Made by a program: the position numbers and the translations under genes. A stretch of 64,000 bases of DNA from Salegentibacter sp. Hel_I_6. Its GTDB lineage: Bacteria; Bacteroidota; Bacteroidia; Flavobacteriales; Flavobacteriaceae. Below are positions 1-8,824 of this stretch, one piece after another (position 1 is the first letter of the stretch; the number at the start of each line of letters is the position of its first letter). The notes below the pieces were generated by a model. That model was given only the letters and a program-made list of their open reading frames with translations. It was not told the DNA's origin and searched no databases. Where the stretch lies: assembly GCF_000745315.1 (NCBI RefSeq), contig NZ_JQNQ01000001.1:310001-374000 (forward strand), given 5' to 3'.

Positions 1-226
1 TTATAAGAACTTCAACATTCAATTTTGGATCAACCTTTTCAAAGACTTTTAAAGCAAAATCTACTCCGGCCAGAATTCCTTTATCCTTCACCAGTAGCTT
101 GGCTTCCCCCGTAGCATCAGCAGGAATACAGGCTAGGGAACTATGATCACCTTCTCCCACATCTTCCCGAATGGCATTATCTATAATTAAATTTATTTCT
201 TTTTCAAATTGTGCTTTTGAGATCAT
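1..226 (-). CDS. nadC: Nicotinate-nucleotide pyrophosphorylase, N-terminal fragment
   Basis: The minus strand from an ATG at 226 reads 75 codons to the window edge. The stretch REDVGEGDHSSLACIP, followed by AKLLVKDKGILAGVDFA, is the recognisable N-terminal domain of quinolinate phosphoribosyltransferase, which makes nicotinate mononucleotide from quinolinate and PRPP in de novo NAD synthesis. Only the N-terminal alpha/beta domain is present; the barrel with the catalytic residues lies beyond base 1. It is divergent from rlmH, and its start codon lies inside the rlmH promoter interval. The product call rests on about 75 residues. Confidence 0.85.
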   Translation of the reverse strand, partial: MISKAQFEKEINLIIDNAIREDVGEGDHSSLACIPADATGEAKLLVKDKGILAGVDFALKVFEKVDPKLNVEVLI

Positions 227-244
227 TTGCAATACTTATTTTTG
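217..244 (+). promoter_or_regulatory. Flavobacterial promoter for rlmH
   Basis: TTG at 217-219, a 17-bp spacer and TATTTTTG at 237-244 match the Bacteroidota housekeeping consensus (TTG, 17-23 bp, TAnnTTTG). It sits 33 bp before the rlmH start and overlaps the divergent nadC start region. Confidence 0.6.
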
Positions 245-277
245 TAAATGTAGCAAAGTCTACGCTAAATATACCGA

Positions 278-751
278 ATGACTATAAAATTACTGTGCAT
301 AGGAAAGACCGACAACAGGGAGCTAAAACAGCTTATTGAAGTTTATAAAAACCGCCTGCAGTTTTACAATAAATTTGAAATTGAAATTATTCCAGATCTT
401 AAAAAAACAAAGAACCTGGATGAAAATCAACAGAAAGAAAAAGAAGGTGAATTAATCCTGGCCAGGGTTCAAAATTCAGACTTCTTAGTCCTTTTAGATG
501 AAAACGGAAGAGAGTTCTCTTCGGAAAAATTTTCAGCATATATTCAGAAAAGATTGAACAGCGGTCTAAAACAGCTAATTTTTGTGATTGGCGGACCATA
601 TGGCTTTTCTGAATCGGTTTATCAAAGAGCTGATGCTAAAGTTGCACTTTCACAAATGACTTTCTCACACCAAATGGTGCGATTATTTTTTACCGAACAA
701 TTATACCGTGCTTTTACCATCTTAAGAAATGAACCCTACCACCACCGCTAA
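278..751 (+). CDS. rlmH: 23S rRNA (pseudouridine1915-N3)-methyltransferase RlmH
   Basis: This 157-residue SPOUT-class methyltransferase modifies pseudouridine 1915 in helix 69 of 23S rRNA in the assembled ribosome. The length matches the family. Family signatures include the N-terminal IKLLCIGKT, the SAM-binding loop FVIGGPYGFSE and the C-terminal LSQMTFSHQMVRLFFTEQLYRA followed by NEPYHH. The protein should work as a homodimer with a trefoil knot. It is followed after 10 bp by the rdgB-like gene, so the two are probably co-transcribed from the promoter at 217-244. Confidence 0.97.
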   Translation: MTIKLLCIGKTDNRELKQLIEVYKNRLQFYNKFEIEIIPDLKKTKNLDENQQKEKEGELILARVQNSDFLVLLDENGREFSSEKFSAYIQKRLNSGLKQLIFVIGGPYGFSESVYQRADAKVALSQMTFSHQMVRLFFTEQLYRAFTILRNEPYHHR

Positions 752-761
752 AACCCTATCT

Positions 762-1334
762 ATGGAACTCGTATTCGCTACGCACAATAAAAATAAACTC
801 ATTGAGATTAAGGCACTTTTGCCACATTATATTACACTTTTATCCTTAGATGATATTGGGTGTAATGAAGATATTCCTGAAACTGCTGATACTATAGAAG
901 GAAATGCTATTTTAAAGGCAGAACATGTTAGGCATCGTTATGGCTACAATTGTTTTGCAGACGATACAGGGCTTGAAGTTGAGGCATTAAATGGAGAACC
1001 GGGAGTTCACTCTGCCCGCTATGCTGGAGAAGAGAAAGACGACAAACAAAATGTTGCTAAACTACTGGAGGAATTAAAGGATAAGAAAAATCGTAATGCA
1101 CAGTTTAAAACTGCTATTGCATTAAATTTAAACGACAATCAAAATCTTTTCACCGGAATTTGCAAAGGTGAAATTATAAAGGGGAGACTTGGAGATAAGG
1201 GCTTTGGTTACGATCCGGTATTTAAACCACTTGATTTTGAAACTACTTTTGCCGAAATGAGCTTAACTGAAAAATCTGAAATAAGTCACCGCGGAAAAGC
1301 TTTTAGAGCGCTAATAGCCTATCTTTCAAAATAA
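762..1334 (+). CDS. rdgB: Non-canonical purine NTP pyrophosphatase, RdgB/HAM1 family
   Basis: A 190-residue Ham1-fold enzyme that hydrolyses XTP, dITP and ITP to monophosphates and so cleans deaminated purines from the nucleotide pool. The start MELVFATHNKNKL at 762 is preferred over an in-frame ATG at 729, because the family always begins at this strand and the longer form would overlap rlmH. Motifs are FATHNKNK (substrate loop), FADDTGLEVEALNGEPGV and GFGYDPVF, plus SHRGKAF near the C terminus. It follows rlmH by 10 bp. Confidence 0.95.
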   Translation: MELVFATHNKNKLIEIKALLPHYITLLSLDDIGCNEDIPETADTIEGNAILKAEHVRHRYGYNCFADDTGLEVEALNGEPGVHSARYAGEEKDDKQNVAKLLEELKDKKNRNAQFKTAIALNLNDNQNLFTGICKGEIIKGRLGDKGFGYDPVFKPLDFETTFAEMSLTEKSEISHRGKAFRALIAYLSK

Positions 1335-1369
1335 AAGAAGTAGATAGGCATATATTGCTATCTAAGCCG

Positions 1370-1377
1370 TACCTTTG
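1370..1377 (+). promoter_or_regulatory. -7 element TACCTTTG upstream of the DEAD-box helicase
   Basis: TACCTTTG matches TAnnTTTG and ends 20 bp before the ATG at 1398. No TTG is present at the usual 17-23 bp distance, so only half of the promoter is supported. Confidence 0.45.
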
Positions 1378-1397
1378 CCGCTTATTTAATTTTTTAT

Positions 1398-3188
1398 ATG
1401 AACAAATTTGAACAATTAGGTTTAAACCCTTCAATTCTTAAAGCAGTCGAAGAAATGGGTTTTACAGACCCGAGTGAAATACAGGAAAAAGCGATTCCTG
1501 TTTTACTAAATGAAGATACCGATATGGTGGCATTAGCCCAAACCGGTACAGGAAAGACAGCTGCTTTTGGATTCCCGCTTATCCAAAAAATAGACGTAAG
1601 TAAAAAACATACCCAGGCATTAATTCTTTCACCAACCCGTGAACTATGCCTGCAAATTACCAATGAATTAAAGAATTACTCTAAATTTGAAAAAGGCTTA
1701 AATCCTGTTGCCATCTATGGTGGTGCCAGCATTACAGACCAGGCCAGACAAATTGAACGTGGCGCACAAATTATTGTAGCTACCCCGGGACGCATGCAGG
1801 ATATGATTAATCGTAACCTGGTAAATATTTCTAAAATAGAATATTGTGTTTTAGATGAAGCCGATGAGATGCTTAATATGGGCTTCTTTGAAGACATTAA
1901 GGCCATTCTTTCTCATACCCCAAAAGAAAAGCATACCTGGTTATTTTCTGCAACAATGCCAAAAGAAGTTGCAACTATTGCCAAGAAATTTATGCGTACC
2001 CCTATTGAAATTACCGTAGGTTCTAAAAACCAGGGAACATCTAATGTTTCCCATGAGTTTTACCTGGTAAATTCAAGACAACGTTACGAAGCTTTAAAAA
2101 GATTGGCAGATGCTAATCCAGATATCTTTTCGGTGATTTTTTGTCGAACAAAAAGAGATACTCAAAAAGTTGCTGAAAAACTTATTGAAGATGGTTATAG
2201 CGCCGCAGCTTTGCACGGTGACCTTAGCCAGAATCAACGTGATTTGGTTATGAAGAGCTTTAGGAATAAACAAATCCAGATGCTGGTTGCTACTGATGTT
2301 GCCGCTCGTGGAATTGATGTAGATGATATTACCCACGTAATCAACTACCAACTTCCTGATGAAATTGAAACTTACACTCACCGTAGTGGCCGTACCGGTC
2401 GTGCAGGAAAGAGCGGAGTTTCCATGGTAATTGTTACCAAAAGTGAAATGCGTAAAATCAAAAGTATTGAACGTATTATTCAGCAAAAATTTGAGCAAAA
2501 AGATATTCCAGACGGAATGGAAATTTGCCGTGTACAATTGTTTCACCTTGCAAATGACATTAAGGAAACGAAAATAAATCACGATATAGATGCTTACCTC
2601 CCTGGAATTAACGAGGTTTTAGAAGATTTCACTAAGGAAGAGCTTATTAAAAAGTTCTTTTCTGTAGAATTCACAAGATTCTTCAACTATTATAAAAATT
2701 CTGAAGGCTTAAGTTCACCTTCTGCTCCTGCAGATGGAGGTGGATCTGGAGATTCTACACGTTACTTTATAAATGTAGGTGCTAAAGATGATTTTGACTG
2801 GATGAGCTTAAAGGACTTCCTTAAAGCCACTTTAGATCTTGGACGGGACGATGTTTATAAAGTTGATGTCAAAGACAGCTTCTCTTTTTTTAATACCGAT
2901 GCAAAAAACACTGAAACTGTTTTAAGTACTTTTAAAGACTTTAAACATCAGGGTAGATATATTAATGTTGAAGAAACTACAGATACCGGCGGACGTGGAA
3001 AACGTGGTGGCGGTGGCGGTGGCCGAAAAGGCGGCAAATTCAACAAAGGCGGCGGCAAACCTGACTTTAAAGGAGGTGGACGTAGACGTTCAGACGATTT
3101 TAAAGGTGGATCGGGTAAAGGAAAAAAATCTGGAAACCGTAGCAAAAATATTGAAAGCTCTATTAAAAGAAGACGCAGCAAAAATTAA
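1398..3188 (+). CDS. DEAD-box ATP-dependent RNA helicase with RGG-rich tail
   Basis: A 596-residue cytosolic RNA helicase, likely in ribosome assembly or cold-stress RNA remodelling (DeaD/CsdA-DbpA group). RecA domain 1 carries AQTGTGKT (47-54), PTRELCLQ, VATPGR, DEAD (153-156) and SAT (184-186). RecA domain 2 ends in HRSGRTGRAG. Around residues 455-530 comes a DbpA-type RNA-binding domain (RYFINVGAKDDFDW onward). The last ~60 residues are a Gly/Arg/Lys-rich low-complexity tail that should bind RNA non-specifically. The tail creates long open frames on the other strand that are not genes. It stands alone in its transcription unit. Confidence 0.95.
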   Translation: MNKFEQLGLNPSILKAVEEMGFTDPSEIQEKAIPVLLNEDTDMVALAQTGTGKTAAFGFPLIQKIDVSKKHTQALILSPTRELCLQITNELKNYSKFEKGLNPVAIYGGASITDQARQIERGAQIIVATPGRMQDMINRNLVNISKIEYCVLDEADEMLNMGFFEDIKAILSHTPKEKHTWLFSATMPKEVATIAKKFMRTPIEITVGSKNQGTSNVSHEFYLVNSRQRYEALKRLADANPDIFSVIFCRTKRDTQKVAEKLIEDGYSAAALHGDLSQNQRDLVMKSFRNKQIQMLVATDVAARGIDVDDITHVINYQLPDEIETYTHRSGRTGRAGKSGVSMVIVTKSEMRKIKSIERIIQQKFEQKDIPDGMEICRVQLFHLANDIKETKINHDIDAYLPGINEVLEDFTKEELIKKFFSVEFTRFFNYYKNSEGLSSPSAPADGGGSGDSTRYFINVGAKDDFDWMSLKDFLKATLDLGRDDVYKVDVKDSFSFFNTDAKNTETVLSTFKDFKHQGRYINVEETTDTGGRGKRGGGGGGRKGGKFNKGGGKPDFKGGGRRRSDDFKGGSGKGKKSGNRSKNIESSIKRRRSKN

Positions 3189-3198
3189 ATTCACTTCT

Positions 3199-3257
3199 GG
3201 CGTCTAAATTTTAAATTATGGCATTGTTTTTTATATGTATTTTATAATTTAGGCGCC
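3199..3257. repeat. Imperfect inverted repeat before the 3265 gene
   Basis: GGCGTCTAAATTTTAAA at 3199-3215 pairs with TTTATAATTTAGGCGCC at 3241-3257 (15 of 17 positions) across a 25-nt AT-rich loop. The right arm ends 7 bp before the ATG at 3265. It could terminate helicase transcription or act as an operator or leader hairpin; the sequence does not decide. Confidence 0.5.
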
Positions 3258-3264
3258 AATTGTT

Positions 3265-4020
3265 ATGAAGAAATCCCTTTTTACCCTTTTACTACTTTTT
3301 TTTACTATTCAGGCATTTTCACAGGATGTGGTATCGGGAACCGTTATGAACGCCGCCGATGACAAACCTATTGAAAAGGTTCATATCGTTAACCTCAACC
3401 AGGTTAAAGGTGCCGTTAGCCAGGAAGATGGAACTTTTGAGTTACAGGCCACTGTTAATGATACTCTTTATTTCTCTTATCTAGGCTTTAGACCCATAAA
3501 AGTGAGAGTAACAAACGACTGGCTTAAATTTGGAAATGTAAAGGTAAAAATGACCGAGTTGGGAATTGCTTTAGAAGAAGTAGTTTTAAAACCGGTTACA
3601 CTTACTGGCTATTTAGAGATTGACGCTAGAAATATTCCTATTTATGAAAATACACGTTACAGCATTTCTGGATTAAATTCTGGTTATGAAGGCGAGGACA
3701 ATTCTGCCAGTGCTGTTTCCCGTACCCTGGGAGCCATTTTCAATCCTGCAGACCTAATGAATAACATTTTTGGTAAAAAGCCACAACAAATGCGAAAGTT
3801 AAGGAAGATGAAGGAAGATGATGAAATAAGAACACTTCTTAGAAATAAATTTGACAGAGAAACGCTTATAGCACTACTTCCTGTAAATAAAGTAGAGATT
3901 GACGAAATTTTGCAACGTTGCAATTACTCGAAAGATTTTTTAAGATCGGCTAACGATCTTCAAATACTGGATGCGTTAAGTGGATGTTATGAAGAATATC
4001 GAGTTTTACAACGGGATTAG
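3265..4020 (+). CDS. Secreted carboxypeptidase-D-regulatory-like domain protein
   Basis: 251 residues with a Sec signal peptide (MKKSLFTLLLLFFTIQAFSQ, cleavage after AFSQ). Residues ~24-105 form a transthyretin-like CarboxypepD_reg beta-sandwich: VVSGTVMNAADDKPIEKVHI, GAVSQEDGTFEL, YFSYLGFRP. This is the domain often placed before TonB receptors in Bacteroidota, but here no receptor follows. The C-terminal half (~130-251) is charged, mostly helical and unrecognised. Likely periplasmic or outer-membrane associated; function unknown. The stop overlaps the convergent SRPBCC gene by 4 bp. Confidence 0.8.
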   Translation: MKKSLFTLLLLFFTIQAFSQDVVSGTVMNAADDKPIEKVHIVNLNQVKGAVSQEDGTFELQATVNDTLYFSYLGFRPIKVRVTNDWLKFGNVKVKMTELGIALEEVVLKPVTLTGYLEIDARNIPIYENTRYSISGLNSGYEGEDNSASAVSRTLGAIFNPADLMNNIFGKKPQQMRKLRKMKEDDEIRTLLRNKFDRETLIALLPVNKVEIDEILQRCNYSKDFLRSANDLQILDALSGCYEEYRVLQRD

Positions 4021-4559
4021 ATCTTTATTGATTTCTCCATCCTGGTTTTTAATTTAGTAAGCCCTTTCTCAAGATCTTGACCCATTAATTTATCTGGACT
4101 GTAGAAAAGGCTAATTACAGATAATGGACAAGGTAAACTTCCCCTAATTCCCCATACTACTTTAGATTTACCAGGTTCCAGCTCCTTCACAGCAAAATAA
4201 GTTAATAAACTCACCTTAATTGGCTTTACAAATAACACCCTGGTTTCAAAAACTCTTGGATGTTTCACTTTTATAATCTTCTGCGTTCCCTCCCCTATTT
4301 CATTATTTTTAGATTTCCAGTATATAGCTGCACCAGGTTGCCCATCATCTCCCTTAAATTTTAAGATTGCACCCGGATATTTTGAAAACCAGGGCACCCA
4401 CAACGGATGTTTTTTCAATTGCCTTACATTACTAAATACAACATCACGGGGAGAATTAATCACCATGGTTCGACTTATATCATATCGCTTCTTCGCCCAG
4501 GCGTGTAAAAAAGCAATGAAAGTAATAAAAGCTATAAGCAGGTAGAAAAAGAGGGTCAT
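4017..4559 (-). CDS. SRPBCC (START/polyketide-cyclase-like) membrane-anchored protein
   Basis: 180 residues: one N-terminal transmembrane helix (FFYLLIAFITFIAFLHAWA), then a START/Bet v1-like fold of the polyketide_cyc2 type (DISRTMVINSPRDVVFSNV at its start and a long C-terminal helix LEKGLTKLKTRMEK). Such domains bind hydrophobic ligands in a helix-grip cavity; the ligand here is unknown. It probably shares a transcript with the upstream trmH gene (22-bp gap). Confidence 0.8.
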   Translation of the reverse strand: MTLFFYLLIAFITFIAFLHAWAKKRYDISRTMVINSPRDVVFSNVRQLKKHPLWVPWFSKYPGAILKFKGDDGQPGAAIYWKSKNNEIGEGTQKIIKVKHPRVFETRVLFVKPIKVSLLTYFAVKELEPGKSKVVWGIRGSLPCPLSVISLFYSPDKLMGQDLEKGLTKLKTRMEKSIKI

Positions 4560-4581
4560 TCGAGCAAATTATTCCACTAAT

Positions 4582-5241
4582 TTAAGGATTTTCTAAATTG
4601 TATTGTGATATTATTGAATCTGAATTTTTAATACACTTTTTCAGCCATTCATATTTCAGATCTAGTTTCTCATTTTCAGAAAGATACCAGGGAATTTCAC
4701 TGCTTCTTAAGTTTGAAGTAATAGATTGCAAAATAATAGCTGCTGAAACTGAAATATTAAGACTTTCAGTAAAACCAAACATAGGGATTTTCAATCTGCA
4801 ATCTGCTTCCTCCAATATTTCATCGCTTAAACCGTCCTTTTCGGTTCCGAAGAAAATAACGGAAGGTTTTTTAATATCGAAATCTTCAAGATTTGTACTT
4901 TCACCGTAAGGAGTGGTTGCCACAATCTGGTAACCTTTATTGCGTAATGTTTCTATACACTCCTTTGAAGTTGAGTATCGATTTACATCTACCCATTTTT
5001 GAGCACCCATAGCAATCTCCCGGTCTATTCGTTTTGGTTTGCGCTCTTCAACCACGTGTATATTTTGAATTCCAAAAACTTCACAACTCCTTATCACCGC
5101 ACTGGTGTTATGCAACTGATATACATCTTGTGTGGCCACGGTGAAATGATTTGTACGTTCAGCGATTACTTTATCGAATAAAGCAATGCGGCGTGGTTTT
5201 AGAAAAGTCTCAAGATGAGTAATAATATCTATTTTTTGCAT
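4582..5241 (-). CDS. trmH: TrmH-family tRNA/rRNA 2'-O-methyltransferase (tRNA Gm18 type)
   Basis: 219-residue SPOUT methyltransferase. The three knot motifs are visible: NTSAVIRSCEVFGI (motif 1), FFGTEKDGLS (motif 2) and IPMFGFTESLNISVSAAI (motif 3). The N-terminal FLKPRRIALFDKVIAERT and the spacing match tRNA guanosine-18 2'-O-methyltransferase TrmH rather than the larger RlmB, which has an extra N-terminal domain. Cytosolic, SAM-dependent, dimeric. It is separated from the upstream CHRD gene by two terminator hairpins and is likely transcribed together with the SRPBCC gene. Confidence 0.9.
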   Translation of the reverse strand: MQKIDIITHLETFLKPRRIALFDKVIAERTNHFTVATQDVYQLHNTSAVIRSCEVFGIQNIHVVEERKPKRIDREIAMGAQKWVDVNRYSTSKECIETLRNKGYQIVATTPYGESTNLEDFDIKKPSVIFFGTEKDGLSDEILEEADCRLKIPMFGFTESLNISVSAAIILQSITSNLRSSEIPWYLSENEKLDLKYEWLKKCIKNSDSIISQYNLENP

Positions 5242-5252
5242 GGGCTAAAATT

Positions 5253-5278
5253 AAAAAACCCGACAGGAAGTCGGGCGT
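5253..5278 (-). terminator. Rho-independent terminator (second of a tandem pair)
   Basis: CCCGAC-AGGAA-GTCGGG at 5259-5275 followed on the minus strand by a six-T run. With the hairpin at 5319-5350 it lies between the five-domain CHRD gene and trmH. Confidence 0.7.
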
Positions 5279-5318
5279 TTTCAGAAGAAATATTTGGAAA
5301 TTTTTCCTGATTAAAAAT

Positions 5319-5350
5319 AAAAACCCGGCCTTTTCGAGACCGGGTTTTCA
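5319..5350 (-). terminator. Rho-independent terminator after the five-domain CHRD gene
   Basis: An AAAACCCGG ... CCGGGTTTT stem with a loop of about 14 nt lies 28 bp past the CHRD stop codon on the minus strand. A/T tracts flank both sides, so it could act in both directions. Confidence 0.75.
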
Positions 5351-5377
5351 ATTAATAATGTAATTGGGAATTAAATT

Positions 5378-7345
5378 CTAAGAATTAGAACCTACATTTC
5401 CCTGAGCTACGAGAGTGTCTAAATCTTCTGCACTAAGGTGCACGTTTAGGTAACCATTATACTCTAAAAGACCATTATAATCTATCATATCGCCATCTTC
5501 ACCATCAAAGGCAGAAACATTGGTCATACTCATTCCGGTATCACCATCTACTGAATTTAAAGAGATCGCAATATCACCAGGAGCATCTGCAATAGATCCT
5601 ACGTGAATATGTGCAGGGTGTTCTCCACCATCAGGTGTTCCATCTAACATAATAGTTACTAGAGTTTCACCATTTACACGTTCTTCAAACATGGCTGTTC
5701 CCATAATTCCGGCAACATCTACACTTGCAAGATCATAAGAAGCTGATTCTCCGGTTAACTCATTTTGACCAATATCGCCCTGAGCTACAATAACACCTAG
5801 TTGGTCTGCACTTAAGTGAACGTTTACATAACCATCATAATTTAGCACATCTTCGTAACCAAATTCAGTATCATCGTCAAGCATTCCTACGTGAGTCATG
5901 CTCATCCCGGTGGCTCCATTAACTGGATTGAAAGTAAAAGCTATATCGCCAGGACCTTCAGCTGCAGTTCCCATATGAATGTGAGCTGGGTGCATTCCGT
6001 CTTCTGGTGTACCATCTAACATAATAGTTGCAAGCGCCTCTCCACTCATTCTTTCTTCAAAAATTACAGAACCACTAATCCCTTCAACATCTTTTTCTCC
6101 TAACTCGTAAGTTTTGCTCTCACCGGTTAATTCATTAGCCCCGATATCTCCTTGTGCTACTACAACACCAAGTTCATCTGCGCTTAGGTGAACGTTAACA
6201 TAACCATCATAATTTAATACTTCTTCGTAACCAAATGCGGTATCATCGTCTAACATTTCAACCTGAGTCATACTCATTCCGGTTGCTCCATTAACAGGGT
6301 TAAAGGTAAAAGCTATATCGCCAGGACCTTCAGTAAAAGAACCCATATGTATGTGCGCTGGGTGCATTCCATCTTCTGGAGTATTTTCTATATTAATGGT
6401 TGCTAATGCAGCACCACTCATACGTTCTTCAAACATTACGGTTCCGCTAATCCCTTCTACATCTCTTTCATCAAGATCGTAAGATTTGCTTTCACCAGTA
6501 AGTTCGTTTCCTCCTATATCATTTTGGGCAACTATTGTCCCAAGTTCATCTGCACTTAGGTGTACATTTACATAACCATCGTAGCTTAATACATCGTTAT
6601 ACATAAATGCTGTACCATCATCTAAAGCTGCAACGTTGGTTTTACTCATTCCAGTTGCTCCATTTACAGGATTAAAACTAAATGCAATATCTCCTGGAGC
6701 TTCAGCTACAGATCCCATATGGATATGTGCAGGATGCTCACCATCCTCCGGAGTACCGTCTAACATAATTGTTGCCAGGGCTTCTCCATTTACTCTTTCC
6801 TGAAACATTACATTTCCAGAAATTCCTTCTACATCTTTTTCTTCAAGCATATAGTTTTTAGATTCTCCGGTAAGCTCATTTTCACCGATATCTCCCTGTG
6901 CTACTAAAGTACCTAGATCATCAGCGCTCAAATGCACATTAATATATCCATCAAAATTAATGGCTTCCTCATAAGTTATACCTGTACCATCGTCTAAGGT
7001 AGAAAAAGTGGTAGTACTCATTCCGGTAGATCCATCTACAGGCTCAAAAGAAAGTGCAATATCACCACCTTCAGCGGCAGTGTTATAATGAATGTGTGCC
7101 GGGTGCATCCCGCCATCTGGTGTTCCATCCAATTCAATTTCAACAGTAGTACTGTTATCTTCATTTTCCATAAAAGTGGCAGTACCTGATATTGAAGGAT
7201 CAGCAACAGAAAATAAATCAAAGGATTTTGTCTCTCCTTCAAATTCATCTCCGCCACCATCTGGATCTACAGCATCATCATCGCTGCTGCAACTCATAAA
7301 CATAAAAGGTAATGCTATAAAAATAGCAAGTAAGAATTTTTTCAT
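5378..7345 (-). CDS. Surface lipoprotein with five tandem CHRD domains
   Basis: 655 residues. The lipoprotein signal ends at Cys19 (FMFMSC), followed by SSDDD, an acidic stretch like the Bacteroidota surface-export signal. Five consecutive ~123-residue CHRD (chordin-type) domains follow. Each has TPxxGxHPAHIH, DIAxSFxPVxGxTGMSxT, a YDGYxNVHLSA strand and ends in VAQxDIGxNELTGES. The HPAHIH motif is in every repeat, so a metal- or ligand-binding role is possible but unproven. Domains 2-4 are closest to each other; domain 5 nearly equals the last domain of the neighbour at 7772-8614. Function unknown. Two terminators follow. Confidence 0.88.
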   Translation of the reverse strand: MKKFLLAIFIALPFMFMSCSSDDDAVDPDGGGDEFEGETKSFDLFSVADPSISGTATFMENEDNSTTVEIELDGTPDGGMHPAHIHYNTAAEGGDIALSFEPVDGSTGMSTTTFSTLDDGTGITYEEAINFDGYINVHLSADDLGTLVAQGDIGENELTGESKNYMLEEKDVEGISGNVMFQERVNGEALATIMLDGTPEDGEHPAHIHMGSVAEAPGDIAFSFNPVNGATGMSKTNVAALDDGTAFMYNDVLSYDGYVNVHLSADELGTIVAQNDIGGNELTGESKSYDLDERDVEGISGTVMFEERMSGAALATINIENTPEDGMHPAHIHMGSFTEGPGDIAFTFNPVNGATGMSMTQVEMLDDDTAFGYEEVLNYDGYVNVHLSADELGVVVAQGDIGANELTGESKTYELGEKDVEGISGSVIFEERMSGEALATIMLDGTPEDGMHPAHIHMGTAAEGPGDIAFTFNPVNGATGMSMTHVGMLDDDTEFGYEDVLNYDGYVNVHLSADQLGVIVAQGDIGQNELTGESASYDLASVDVAGIMGTAMFEERVNGETLVTIMLDGTPDGGEHPAHIHVGSIADAPGDIAISLNSVDGDTGMSMTNVSAFDGEDGDMIDYNGLLEYNGYLNVHLSAEDLDTLVAQGNVGSNS

Positions 7346-7771
7346 AATTTAAAAATTTTTAGTTTTTAGTAGGTTTAAATTAAAAAAGTGCAATTTTTTT
7401 ACACTTTCATTTATCTAATCTATTTATAGTTACGAAGCATAATCCTATGACGGATGTTAAGAATTACTAAAATGACGCATAAAATATGTTAATCCTGAAA
7501 TAATTATTTATTTGAAAGATTCTATAAATTGAATTTATTAGAGGTAAATGAGAATACTAAAATTTTAAAAATACTGATCTACAGTAAACTAGCTAAATAA
7601 ATATGCAATGGTCTCTATAAAGAGTATTTATTTAATATTAAGCCGAGCCAAAAGCAATAATCGCAATTAATAGGGAAAAATGACCTAAATTTATTAATTG
7701 GACAAAAAGGGAAAAATAAAAAAGCCCGACTCAAAGTCGGGCTTTTAATTAAAAGAAATATTTTACAAAAA
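7346..7771. other. Intergenic region between the CHRD genes, no gene seen
   Basis: 426 bp of AT-rich sequence. It holds the terminator of the two-domain CHRD gene at 7719-7746 and must hold the leader and promoter of the five-domain gene. I found no exact TTG/TAnnTTTG pair. A 61-residue open frame at 7615-7800 on the minus strand overlaps the neighbouring gene and has no coding character. Confidence 0.6.
7719..7746 (-). terminator. Rho-independent terminator after the two-domain CHRD gene
   Basis: AAAAGCCCGAC-TCAAA-GTCGGGCTTTT, a perfect 11-bp stem with a five-base loop, 25 bp beyond the CHRD stop codon. Its symmetric A/T flanks suit termination in both directions. Confidence 0.85.
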
Positions 7772-8614
7772 CTATTCTTCTGAAGCGTTAGCTCCAACAT
7801 TTCCCTGAGCTACAAGAGTGTCTAAATCTTCTGCACTAAGGTGCACGTTTAGGTAGCCATTATAATCTAAAAGACCATCATAATCGATCATTTCTCCATC
7901 TTCACCATCAAAGGCAGCAACATTGGTCATACTCATTCCAGTATCACCATCTACTGAATTTAAAGAGATCGCGATAGCACCAGGAGCGTCTGCAACAGAT
8001 CCTACGTGAATATGCGCAGGATGCTCTCCCCCTTCAGGAGTTCCATCTAACATAATGGTAACCAAAGTTTCTCCATTGTTACGTTCCTCAAACATAGCTG
8101 TTCCCATAATTCCGTCAACATCTACGCTTGCAAGATCATAAGAAGTAGATTCTCCGGTTAATTCATTTTGGCCAATATCGGTTTGAGCTACAACAGTAGC
8201 TAACTCTTCAGCACTTAAATGAACATTGATATAACCATCAAAATCCAACAATTCTTCATAAGATACGCTTGTACCATCATCCAAAGTTGAAACTTCAGTA
8301 GTACTTGTTCCAGTTGCACCATCTATAGGCTCAAAAGAAACAGCGATTTCACCAGTTTCAGCTGCAGTTCCCATGTGAATGTGTGCTGGGTGCATTCCAT
8401 CTTCTGGAGTACCATCAAGATCAAACTCTACGGTAGTAGAACCATCTTCATTTTCCATAAAAGTTACGGTTCCGCTAACGCCAGAATCACCAATTTCATT
8501 TAAGGTGTATTCTTTTGTCTCTCCTTGAAATTCCGGTGTTTCTACTCCATCGTCGTCGCTATCACAACTTGTGAATCCTGCGACCATCATTAAAGCAAAT
8601 GCTAATTTTTTCAT
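7772..8614 (-). CDS. Surface lipoprotein with two tandem CHRD domains
   Basis: 280 residues: lipoprotein signal ending at Cys17 (GFTSC) with DSDDD after it, then two CHRD domains. Domain 1 resembles the first domain of the five-domain neighbour (TFMENEDGSTTVEFDLDGTP) and domain 2 is almost identical to its last (NVHLSAEDLDTLVAQGNVG). Both carry HPAHIH. The pattern suggests this is the compact form and the neighbour grew by adding middle domains. The separate terminator indicates an independent transcript. The role is unknown; attachment or ligand binding at the cell surface is a guess. Confidence 0.87.
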   Translation of the reverse strand: MKKLAFALMMVAGFTSCDSDDDGVETPEFQGETKEYTLNEIGDSGVSGTVTFMENEDGSTTVEFDLDGTPEDGMHPAHIHMGTAAETGEIAVSFEPIDGATGTSTTEVSTLDDGTSVSYEELLDFDGYINVHLSAEELATVVAQTDIGQNELTGESTSYDLASVDVDGIMGTAMFEERNNGETLVTIMLDGTPEGGEHPAHIHVGSVADAPGAIAISLNSVDGDTGMSMTNVAAFDGEDGEMIDYDGLLDYNGYLNVHLSAEDLDTLVAQGNVGANASEE

Positions 8615-8824
8615 GTAAATTTTAATTTTTGGGTTATTGTTTTATTCTCTTTCGAGATGCATAGAACAGAAAAAGGTTGCGTTTTATTTTAGCCTTTATC
8701 AACACTTTAACAGGGTTTTAAACTTAAACTTCTGAAATTCAGAAATCAACGTATTTAATTTTAACATTTCAATTTTTATTAAATTAACGTTACATTACAA
8801 ATTGAGATGAGATAACAATTAATA

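Noticed and set aside
2948..3207. Proline-rich minus-strand frame and an additional plus-strand frame over the helicase tail
   Set aside because: Both are by-products of the Gly/Arg-rich low-complexity C terminus of the DEAD-box helicase; neither has protein-like features.
5378..8614. CHRD repeats as an assembly duplication artefact
   Set aside because: Each domain differs in residues and bases, and the two genes have separate signals and terminators, so they are diverged true repeats.
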